From Gp13-AA77 sp036521995 (GTDB taxonomy: Bacteria > Acidobacteriota > Terriglobia > UBA7540), in NCBI GenBank assembly GCA_036521995.1, contig DATDGR010000351.1, positions 1 to 26,372 of the forward strand: a stretch of DNA of 26,372 nt, written 5' to 3'. The stretch's first letter is position 1. Each line of letters opens with the position of its first letter. The notes beneath the pieces were generated by a model. That model was not told where the DNA came from. It made no database searches and saw only the letters and a list, made by a program, of their open reading frames with translations. Made by a program: the position numbers and the translations under genes. Positions 16,518 through 24,800 of this stretch are shown here, in pieces.

Positions 16518-18872
16518 ATGAACGTCCCAACCAGACCTCCCTGGTTCAGACCGAGTCGCGCCATCATCGTGCTGGCGCTGGCCGTCGTGGTGCTAGGCCT
16601 TGTCTGGTGGCGCTGGTCTGCGAAAACCCACCGGCAAGCCCAGTCAGCTTCCGCTGCCGCGCCTACCTACGTCGGCAAGGAGCGTTGCGCGCCGTGTCAC
16701 ACCGTCGAAGCCGCAGCCTGGCAGAATTCGCACCACGCCTTGGCCATGCAAAAAGCGACCGACTCGAGCGTTCTCGGCGATTTCAAGGACGCGCACTTTA
16801 CGAAGGATGGAGTGACCTCGACTTTCTACAAGAAAGACGGCGGGTTCTTCGTTCGCACTGACGGGCCTGACGGCCGGCTCCAGGATTATGAGCTGCCTTA
16901 CACCTTCGGGGTTTTCCCTCTGCAGCAGTATCTCGTTCCCTTTCCCGGCGCCCGCCTGCAGAGTCTCGTTCTGGCGTGGGATTCGCGAGCCAAGGATCAG
17001 GGCGGCCAGCGCTGGTTTCATCTTTATCCCGACCAGAAAATGCCTTATACCAATCCACTGCACTGGACGGGACGAAACCAGACGTGGAACTACATGTGCG
17101 CGCCATGTCACTCGACCAACCTGCGCGCCAATTACGATCTCGCCCAGGATAGCTACGCGACGACGTGGTCGGAGATCGACGTCTCCTGCGAGTCGTGCCA
17201 CGGACCGGGCTCGAGGCACGTGAAGTGGGCGCAATCGCACAAGCAGGGCGGCTACCGGAACGATGAAGGCGACGACGGCTTGGTGGTCGATCTGAAATCC
17301 GGCCAAGGGTCGTGGTCCCAAGGGGATTCGGACACGCTTCACTGGCAGGGGGAAACGCGCTCACGCAACGAGGTGGAGACTTGCGCACCTTGTCATGCCC
17401 GTCGCCGTCCGATCACGAGTGACTATCAACCAGGCGAGCCGTTTCTGGACGCCTATGTGCCCAACCTGCTGGAAGAAGGTGTCTACTTCGCTGACGGCCA
17501 GGTCCAAGAAGAGGACTACGAGTACGGCTCGTTCATTCAAACCAAGATGTACCGCGCAGGCGTAACCTGCTCGGATTGCCACGACCCCCACAGCGGAAAA
17601 CAGAAGCAGGCAAGCCTGAACGGCACTTGCGGACAATGTCACTCGCTGGCGAAGTTTGATACGGCCCAGCACTATCATCACAAACCGGGCACGCCCGAAG
17701 CCTTGTGCGTGAACTGCCACATGGCGACCCGGACCTACATGGTGGTCGACGCGCGGCGCGATCACAGTTTCCGGGTACCGCGGCCTGATCTTTCCGTGAC
17801 GTATGGAACTCCTAACGCCTGCAACCAGTGCCATCGGGACAAATCCGCCAAGTGGGCGGCCAAAGCCGCGGCGCAATGGTATGGCCCCAGCCGCAGACAA
17901 GAACCGGGCTTTGTGGAAGCGATTGAGGCCGGCCGTCGCGGGTTGCCCAGCGCGGAAAGAGCGCTGACGACCCTAATTGCGGACCCGGCGGGGCCCGGCA
18001 TCGCGCGCGCCACCGCCTTGACCCTGCTTCCGCAATACCTCACACCGGCCGCGATTCCCGCTGTGCAAGCGGCGCTCGGTGACAGCGACGCGCTCGTTCG
18101 CAGCGCGGCACTATCAGCCCTGGAACCGCTGGCGCCGCAGGGCCGCGTGCGGCTGGCGGCTCCGCTGCTTACTGATTCCATTCGGGCCGTGCGCATCCAA
18201 GCGGCGCTGCTTCTGGCTGGAACTTCGCCTGATCTGTTGCAAGAAGGGCAGAAAGCCGATCTGGGTCACGCGGTTTCGGAGCTGATCGCCTCGGAGATGG
18301 CGAGCGCCGAACGCCCCGAGAACCATCTGGACCTAGCGCTGCTTTACGCCCAGATGGGTCAAGCCGCTGATGCTGAGAACGAGCTGAAGACCGCGTTGCG
18401 GATTGACCCGAACTTTGTCCCCGCCATGGTAAATCTTGCCGACCTGTACCGGACCGAACAGCGGGATAACGAGGCGCAACAATTGCTGGAAAAGGCCATC
18501 GCGGTTGCTCCAAACGCTGCAGAGCCCATTTATGCCCTGGGCCTACTCAAGGTCAGGCAGAAACAGTATGCGGAGGCAGTGCGCCTGCTGGCCAGAGCAG
18601 CCGCACTACTACCAGACAATGTGCGCTATAGCTATGTCTACGCGGTGGCACTGCATTCCACCGGCCAGGCTGAGCAGGCGATCACAATTCTGAAGCAAGC
18701 TCACGCCAGACGCCCCGCCGACCGCGAAGTCCTGACCGGGTTGATTACATTTGAGCGAGACAGGGGGAACACGGCGTCGGCCATCACTTACGCCCAGCAG
18801 TTGGTACAACTTGTTCCCGACGACCCGAACGCCAAGACGCTATTGGCGGACTTGCGCGGCAAGGGGCACTGA
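16518..18872 (+). CDS. Octaheme c-type cytochrome fused to HEAT-like and TPR repeats
   Basis: The ATG at 16518 follows GGAGGAG (16504-16510). The 784-aa product has one N-terminal membrane segment (about 14-32) acting as signal anchor, then eight CxxCH heme sites starting at Cys57, 194, 224, 289, 351, 371, 397 and 435. The early part (YVGKERCAPCHTVEAAAWQNSHH) resembles cytochrome c554-type domains. A HEAT-like helical region follows (about 475-575, ARATALTLLPQYLTPAAIPA and repeats), then TPRs from about 600 to the end (LALLYAQMGQAADAENELKT; PAMVNLADLYRTEQRDNEA; IYALGLLKVRQKQYAEAVRL). It is a periplasmic electron-transfer protein with a protein-docking tail; whether it is an oxidoreductase or a carrier cannot be read. 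It is transcribed toward the PQQ dehydrogenase. Confidence 0.9.
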   Translation: MNVPTRPPWFRPSRAIIVLALAVVVLGLVWWRWSAKTHRQAQSASAAAPTYVGKERCAPCHTVEAAAWQNSHHALAMQKATDSSVLGDFKDAHFTKDGVTSTFYKKDGGFFVRTDGPDGRLQDYELPYTFGVFPLQQYLVPFPGARLQSLVLAWDSRAKDQGGQRWFHLYPDQKMPYTNPLHWTGRNQTWNYMCAPCHSTNLRANYDLAQDSYATTWSEIDVSCESCHGPGSRHVKWAQSHKQGGYRNDEGDDGLVVDLKSGQGSWSQGDSDTLHWQGETRSRNEVETCAPCHARRRPITSDYQPGEPFLDAYVPNLLEEGVYFADGQVQEEDYEYGSFIQTKMYRAGVTCSDCHDPHSGKQKQASLNGTCGQCHSLAKFDTAQHYHHKPGTPEALCVNCHMATRTYMVVDARRDHSFRVPRPDLSVTYGTPNACNQCHRDKSAKWAAKAAAQWYGPSRRQEPGFVEAIEAGRRGLPSAERALTTLIADPAGPGIARATALTLLPQYLTPAAIPAVQAALGDSDALVRSAALSALEPLAPQGRVRLAAPLLTDSIRAVRIQAALLLAGTSPDLLQEGQKADLGHAVSELIASEMASAERPENHLDLALLYAQMGQAADAENELKTALRIDPNFVPAMVNLADLYRTEQRDNEAQQLLEKAIAVAPNAAEPIYALGLLKVRQKQYAEAVRLLARAAALLPDNVRYSYVYAVALHSTGQAEQAITILKQAHARRPADREVLTGLITFERDRGNTASAITYAQQLVQLVPDDPNAKTLLADLRGKGH

Positions 18873-18940
18873 GTCGGCGATGACCAACAGCCGGGCAACA
18901 CGACTGAAGCTCTTTTCGGCGATAACGAGCGTGCTCGGCG

Positions 18941-20614
18941 TTACTCGCTCTTTGCCGCTGATCCTTGGACCGCGCTCTGCGGCAGCGCGAACGCGTAGAG
19001 CGTGTCCTCGACGGCCATGAGGACGTATTGCCGGCCGTCCAGTTCATAAGTGATCGGCCCGTTTCTCATCATGCCGCCGGCGTAAAGATGCCACAGCGTA
19101 CTGCCGTTCGTGGGATCGAGAGCCAGCAGGTTGCCGTGGTTGTCAGCCGTAAAAAGCAGGTTGCCGGCAGTGGTCAGGATGCCGGCGGAGCCTTCACCGT
19201 CACCGAGCTCGTGATTCCATACGGGCTGCCCGGTGCGATAATCCAGGGCGCGAAGGGTGGAGTTGCCCCACAGGTCGCGATCGCGGCCGCCCCAGCCTTC
19301 CGCCTTGCCGGAGTAAGTAAGATAAAAGATGCTGAACACGCGGCGCGCGCTCACATAGAAAAGCCGGGTGAGCGGGCTGAAGCTGGGCGCCATCCAGTTG
19401 GAGGCGCCGTCGGAAGCCGGCTCCACCAGCGTTCCGTCCGGCCTCGGAGCGGCGTCGGGCTTGGGGATGGGATGCCCCTTTGCATCCACGCCGGAAGCCC
19501 AAGTGTTTTCAATGAAGGGGCGCGTCAACAGGTGCTCGCCCGTGGAGCGGTCAAGCACGAAGAAGAATCCATTTCGGCTAGCCTGCGCCAGTAGCTTACG
19601 AGGCTTGCCGTGGAAATCAGCATCAAAAAGAACCGGAGTCTCAACCGAGTCCCAGTCGTGAACGTCGTGCGGCGAGGTCTGATAGTACCAGACAAGTTTC
19701 CCTGTATCCGGATTGAGGGCCACGATGGCACAGGTGTAAAGATTGTCGCCCGGCCGCGCCTCGCCAGCCAGGACGGGATTCGGATTGCCGGTGCCCCAGT
19801 AGAGCAGGTTGAGCATGGGATCGTAAGTTCCGGTCATCCAGGTCATGCCGCCGCCGTGCCGGATGGCGTCCGAATCCTTAGGCCACGTCTCCGATCCCGG
19901 CTCGCCGGGCGCGGGCTCCGTGTACCAGCGCCATTGGAGCTCGCCCGTTTCGGGGTCGACGGATTCCAAAAAGCCCGGAATGTCGGTCACGTCTCCGGAG
20001 ACGCCCACGATGACGTGATTGCGCACCACCAGCGGCGCCATGGTAGCGAAGTAACCGAGCTTGGGGTCGGCGAGTTCAATCGTCCAGCGGACGCTGCCGT
20101 CGCGGGCGTTGAGGCTCACCAAGTGAGCGTCCGGCGTGGTGAAGTAGAGCCAGTCCCGATACATGCCGAGGCCGCGATGGCCGATGTGATCGCCCTGCGA
20201 AGGCCGCTGATAGTGCCAGATTTCGTGTCCGAAGCGCGCGTCGACGGCCCAGACGTTGTCCGGGGTGGTGAAGTAGAGAACGCCGTTCACCAGAAGCGAG
20301 GTGGATTTGATGGCGGCCGACTGCGCCCGGTAAATCCAGGCTGGGGCGATCGAGCCAACGTTGGAAGAATCGATCTGGGCCAGCGGACTGAAGCGGCGTC
20401 CGGAGTAATCGCCGTTGTAGGTGGGCCAGCTATCAGCGGGCGGGTTGAGGAGCGCCTCCGGCGAAAGGCCTTGGGCCGCCAGGCGCAAAAGGGGCGTGAA
20501 GAGCGCGAGAACGGTGAGTAGAAGTGACGGCGTAATGGAATTGATTCGGGCTGAAGCGGCTTCGCGCCGCCGGTTCTTGTGCGGACTCCCAAAGGGGTAA
20601 GAGCACGAATTCAC
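18941..20614 (-). CDS. PQQ-dependent alcohol dehydrogenase-type quinoprotein
   Basis: This 557-aa eight-bladed propeller protein has repeated tryptophan-docking text (GRRFSPLAQIDSSNVGSIAPAW, ALDYRTGQPVWNHE, LALDPTNGSTLWH). PQQ-site segments include WGTGNPNP (273-280, Ca2+-ligand Asn) and HDWD (319-322, catalytic Asp). It oxidises alcohols or related substrates in the periplasm and passes electrons to cytochrome c. The GTG start (20614-20612) overlaps the cytochrome stop in GTGA, so the two are translationally coupled. The signal-like segment is at 29-48, after a long basic N-terminus. The protein has only two cysteines (4 and 295), so it lacks the adjacent Cys-Cys disulfide of classical methanol/ethanol dehydrogenases; GDHIGHRG (141-148) occupies that place. 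No fused heme domain. Confidence 0.9.
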   Translation of the reverse strand: MNSCSYPFGSPHKNRRREAASARINSITPSLLLTVLALFTPLLRLAAQGLSPEALLNPPADSWPTYNGDYSGRRFSPLAQIDSSNVGSIAPAWIYRAQSAAIKSTSLLVNGVLYFTTPDNVWAVDARFGHEIWHYQRPSQGDHIGHRGLGMYRDWLYFTTPDAHLVSLNARDGSVRWTIELADPKLGYFATMAPLVVRNHVIVGVSGDVTDIPGFLESVDPETGELQWRWYTEPAPGEPGSETWPKDSDAIRHGGGMTWMTGTYDPMLNLLYWGTGNPNPVLAGEARPGDNLYTCAIVALNPDTGKLVWYYQTSPHDVHDWDSVETPVLFDADFHGKPRKLLAQASRNGFFFVLDRSTGEHLLTRPFIENTWASGVDAKGHPIPKPDAAPRPDGTLVEPASDGASNWMAPSFSPLTRLFYVSARRVFSIFYLTYSGKAEGWGGRDRDLWGNSTLRALDYRTGQPVWNHELGDGEGSAGILTTAGNLLFTADNHGNLLALDPTNGSTLWHLYAGGMMRNGPITYELDGRQYVLMAVEDTLYAFALPQSAVQGSAAKSE

Positions 20615-21381
20615 TTCAGTGTCTCCAGGTAAGCGAAGAGGTCATGAAACTCCTTCTGACTGATCTTCTTGAGCAGGGCCCGGTGAGCCTCCAGCGGGTC
20701 GTTGATCTCTACCATCACGCTATCGCGCGAATAGGAGTGGTACCAGCCCGCGGAATCGAGCAAGGCCACGCTGAAGTCATCCATGCGCACCAGTTTTCCC
20801 TGCACGCTCTCGCCGGACGCCAGCAACACGGTGACCGTCTTGGCGGCCGCGCCGGGATAGAGCATCCGCGCCTCCAGGTCGAGCGGGGCAAGTTTGTGCG
20901 CGATGCCCTTGAGGTCGCCGGTGGTTGAGTGGCATGTCGCGCAGCCGCCCGGCCCGTCAAAGTAAGTCTTACCGGCTTCGGGGTTGCCGGTGAGCAGTTT
21001 CGCAAGCGCGTAGTTCTTGGGAAGACGGGCGGAATCGAGACCGGCGCGGGCGCGGTCGTGAAGAAACGCCGCGACCGCCTTGATCTGATCGTCGTTCAAG
21101 GGAAGAGCGGGCATGCCTTTGTCGGGCCGTCCGCTGCGAATCAACTGGCCGATCAGGTTGCCGTTCACATCGTCAGCCACGATCTTCGACCGCACCAGAT
21201 CGGGACCGCGCGCGCCGGTCGCATCAGGTCCGTGGCAAAAGCCGCAGCTCTGCTGGTATTGTCCGCTGCCGCGCTCGATCAGCTCCGGCGAAGGAGTTTG
21301 AGCGTCGGCGGCGCGCGCCCGAGGTTGTGTCAGGAAGGCGAGCAGGACGATGACAGCCGCAAGAAGAGTGAGTCGACCCAT
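20611..21381 (-). CDS. Diheme cytochrome c, electron acceptor of the PQQ dehydrogenase
   Basis: The 256-aa exported protein has a signal peptide of about 24 residues (ending PRARA) and two CxxCH sites: Cys46-His50 with a likely distal Met90 in KGMPAL, and Cys147-His151. After the second heme comes an unusual segment (about 160-228: KTVTVLLASGESVQGKLVRM, FSVALLDSAGWYHSY), which reads like a small beta domain inserted into the second cytochrome unit. The usual C-terminal helix (FHDLFAYLETLK) follows. It is the first gene of a two-gene unit and overlaps the PQQ dehydrogenase by four bases. It most likely accepts its electrons and passes them to a terminal oxidase encoded elsewhere. Confidence 0.9.
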   Translation of the reverse strand: MGRLTLLAAVIVLLAFLTQPRARAADAQTPSPELIERGSGQYQQSCGFCHGPDATGARGPDLVRSKIVADDVNGNLIGQLIRSGRPDKGMPALPLNDDQIKAVAAFLHDRARAGLDSARLPKNYALAKLLTGNPEAGKTYFDGPGGCATCHSTTGDLKGIAHKLAPLDLEARMLYPGAAAKTVTVLLASGESVQGKLVRMDDFSVALLDSAGWYHSYSRDSVMVEINDPLEAHRALLKKISQKEFHDLFAYLETLK

Positions 21382-21655
21382 GAGTGCGAAGCCACCTATT
21401 CTAACAGGGGTCAGACTTCTGGCGGCGAGAATTCGGTTCTTTCCGGCTCTCCACTCGACGCCGGATCGGCTCAGAAATGCCGCTTGCCCGTGTCGACCCT
21501 TAATTGACCAAACCGGCCGCTAAATGGGTTTCTGCAGGCCGGCGGTGCGCAGCGCGATTAACAAGGAGGTGGAGAAAGCTCTCCAAGTAGCGTTAAGATA
21601 GGCAGCTTGGTTACCACAAAGCCATAGTAAACCGGCATTGAAGGAGCAACTAGCC
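21382..21655. other. Non-coding gap upstream of the diheme cytochrome gene
   Basis: No gene is recognised here. The first 140 bp contains GGGGTCAGACTTC (21408-21420) and CCCTTAATTGACC (about 21498-21510). Such phrases often occur next to REP-associated tyrosine transposase or similar elements, but no transposase is present, so this is at most a degenerate trace. A 6-bp hairpin TGGAGA-AAGC-TCTCCA lies at 21570-21585, and an isolated AAGGAGG at 21563-21569. Confidence 0.35.
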
Positions 21656-21763
21656 GTGTCGAAACGAACTATCATCATTCCCCTGATAGTGCTCGGTGTA
21701 GCCGCACTCTTGTTCTTTTGGCCGTGTGTGGCACTGGCCGTTATGTGGTCGTATATGAGCTAG
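21656..21763 (+). CDS. Possible 35-aa single-span membrane peptide
   Basis: A GTG at 21656 preceded by AAGGAG (21641-21646, nine bases away) opens a 35-codon frame. It encodes two basic residues (SKR) and then an almost continuous hydrophobic stretch (TIIIPLIVLGVAALLFFWP), ending in MWSYMS. This matches the profile of small bacterial membrane proteins with one transmembrane helix. It lies in a 504-bp gap and is opposed by no gene. I do not recognise a family. The ribosome-binding site and composition are suggestive, but a frame this short can occur by chance. Confidence 0.4.
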   Translation: MSKRTIIIPLIVLGVAALLFFWPCVALAVMWSYMS

Positions 21764-21885
21764 TTAAGAAATCCGATCACCGACGATCCGTCCGAGAGAC
21801 CTTCCGTTTCTCCTCGATGGTGCTTTTCACCCTATGTAACTGGGCTAGTCACGATCCGCCTGGAGGTGCCATGGTGAAGAGTCGG

Positions 21886-24800
21886 CTAGAAGATCAGTTT
21901 GGCCCCGAACTGAATGGTTCGTGGCCGGTGGGCGTCGACGGGATGGAGGAAACCATTGCCGACCAGGCAGTTCACGCCGCCACCCACGAAGCCGGCGTCG
22001 TCGTCCGGGCCGCCATAGCAACTGATGACGTTGCTCGCGGTGTTGCCACGGTTGGGATTGAAGAGTTCAAGCTGAGTGTGGTTGAAAACGTTAAAGGCCT
22101 CGCCGCGAAGCTCCAGGGTAGCCGATTCGGTCAGCTTGAAGTGCTTCAGCAGCGCCATATCGAAATTGATCCGGCTCGGATTTCGCAGCGCATTGCGCCC
22201 GGCATCGCCGAAGGTAAGGCCCCGGGGGGCTGCAAAGGCATTGGGGTTCGCAAGAATGGGACCAAAACTCTTGGAGTTGTTTCCGGCCGCCGGCGGCTTC
22301 GTGTTCGTGAAGGTAATCACGTCGGGATAGGAGCCGGCGCCGATCCCGTTGGCCACACCGGCGTTGTCGAGAACCGAGACCCCGTTGACGGCGCTGCCGC
22401 CGTTGATCACGCTGAAAGGCGTGCCGGTCTGGGCTGTCGTGATACCCGAAAATTCCCAGTTATCGAACAGCTTATGCATGAGCCAGGACGCCGTGTAAGG
22501 CTGGTTCAGTTGCTGGTCGGACTGATAGAAAGGACGCAGAATCTTGCCGAAGCTTGCCAGGGAGGGAAGCTCGTAAATGTAGCTGATGTTCAGGAGCTGA
22601 CGCTGGTCGAAGTTAGACGGCGCGTAGTTGGAACGGAGATCGAACGAGTTCACCAGGGTAGCGTCGAAGCGGTCCGAGGAATCGTCGGTCGACCGACCGA
22701 GGGTGTAGGCCACGCTCAGGTTCAAGCGGCCGACCGTCCGGCGCAGCGTTGCCTGGAGCGCGTTATAGCGGGAGTTCGCAACGTTCTGCAGCCCAAAGAT
22801 CTCGCCGAGGCCAGGAGCAAAGCTCCGCAGGGTATTCACATTGGGAAAGTTTCGCTTCGTTTGACTCCCGGCGGCGGGAATTCCATAACAGGCCGCCAGC
22901 AGATTGGAGTATCCCGGCTGGCCGACGGTCACAGCGGGATTGGCAAACGAGGCGCCATCCCAGCCTTGACAAACGTCCGATGTTATCGGCTCCCCGACAG
23001 CAAAAGGGTTGTCGGTGCGGTCGACCGGCGCCAATTGGTTGAGCTGCAGGTCCGCCACCAGATGAGTTCCTTTGCTGCCCACGTAGGCGATGCTGCCAAC
23101 CATGGCTCCGGGCAACTGGCGCTGGATGCTGAAGCTCCATTGCTGGACGTAGGGCCAGACCGTTTGCGTGGGAATGGACGTGACGTTGAGTGGATAAGCT
23201 ACCCCCGGGTTGGGGCAACCCGTCCCGGCCCCACCGATGCATTCCCAGCCTGAGGGAAGGTAGGACTGGGTCATGCTTAGAACTGCAGGAGCGCTGCCCT
23301 CCAGCGAGCCGGTGTTGGCCTCATTACCAGTGCCATGAAAAAAGAAGATCCCATAGCCGGCTCGCATGGACGTCATGCCATCCCCGGTCACATCCCAGGC
23401 AAAACCGATGCGAGGAGCGGGATTTAGCATGTTGATCCCGTGGTGGGTAGCGGCGCAGCTAGCCGGCACGCCGTTCTTGCCGCACTGCACCAGCCCGTTG
23501 GTTATGCTGAGGTCCAGATTGTTGAGGTCGAGCGGAACCGGGTTGCCCGTCGTTGAGTTCTGCAGGTATCCCCACTGGGAATTGACGGCGGCGGCGGTGG
23601 AAGGGTTGTAGACCGTCGGCACCCAGTTGTAAGCGTTCAATCCCTTCTCATGCCAACTGCCAAAGATGTTGAACCGTATTCCCAGGTTGAACGCCAACCG
23701 GGGCCACGCGCGCCAGTCGTCCTGAAGATACGGCTCCACGCTTTGGTAGCGGCCGTAGTACTTGAGCTGTGCGCTGTCCTGCTGATAGGCCTGCGGGTTA
23801 CCCTGCAGGAAATCGGCGAACGCGTTGCCGCTGGTAAATAGACTGTTGACATTGCTGAAGCTGAGTAAGCCCTGGACGTCGCCCGTGTTCGCGCCGCCAC
23901 CGGTATCAAGCTCGTTCTTCTGCGCGGCGACGACCTGGACGCCGAATCCCACGCTGTGATCTCCTGCCACCCGGGTGGCGTCATCCCGAAACGTGATGGT
24001 AGGGTTCGAGTGTTGCCAGGGCTCGAAAGAGGGATCGGCCGCAAACCCAAAACCCCCATAGGCCGCATTGGTGCCCCCGATCACAATTCCCGGTAGCTTT
24101 CCGCCAAAACCGTTGTCGAACAGGTATCCGATGGTTAGGCCGGGCGGACGTTGCCAGGTGGCGCCTTGGCCGTCGGTGTCGGTCAGGGTGATGTGATCGC
24201 TGGTGTAGCTCACAACGATATCGTTCAGAAAATTCGGCGGCAGCACGTTTGTCAAACGGCCCACCAGGCTGATGCCCGGCCCTACGAAGTTGTTTTGAAT
24301 AGTCGGAAAGCTGTTCTGAACATAGCCCCACTCCGGAGTGGCATTGATGGTGTTCCACGAATCGTGAATGTAGCGGAAGCTCGCCCGCATGTTGGAAGTA
24401 ATGTTCTGATCGATCCGGAAGAGTTCCTCGTGCCAGTTGGTGGGCAGGGAAACCACGTTGTCGTAACAGGAATTTATACTTGAGGTGCAGCCTGTCGTCG
24501 AGTTGGGCGGGGGAATGATGCCGGTATTAAGAAGGAGTTGAGCATTCGCATTGAGGGGCACCTGATTTCCCGGGTAGGTCTGCAAGTAACCAAAGGCTTG
24601 ATCGCTGCCGCCGGTGGTCGGACAGTCAGGAAACGCTGTCCGCTGGAACAGAACCACCTGCCCCGGCGCTTGCGCTCCGTTGATCGCCGGACCCGGTTCT
24701 GCAAAGGGACAGACGTCGCTGAAGTTCCCTTGGCGCTCTGCGACCGTGGGTACGCCCTGGTTGAAGTCCTGCGGAGTGCGCTCGCGACGGATCTCTTCAG

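Noticed and set aside
19610..20521. 303-codon plus-strand frame opposite the PQQ dehydrogenase
   Set aside because: It is antisense to clear propeller repeats and is a shadow of them.
21718..23253. 511-codon plus-strand frame
   Set aside because: It lies opposite the TonB receptor's barrel, has no domain text, and is a by-product of GC-rich codon use. The GGAGGT before an internal ATG at 21871 looks accidental.
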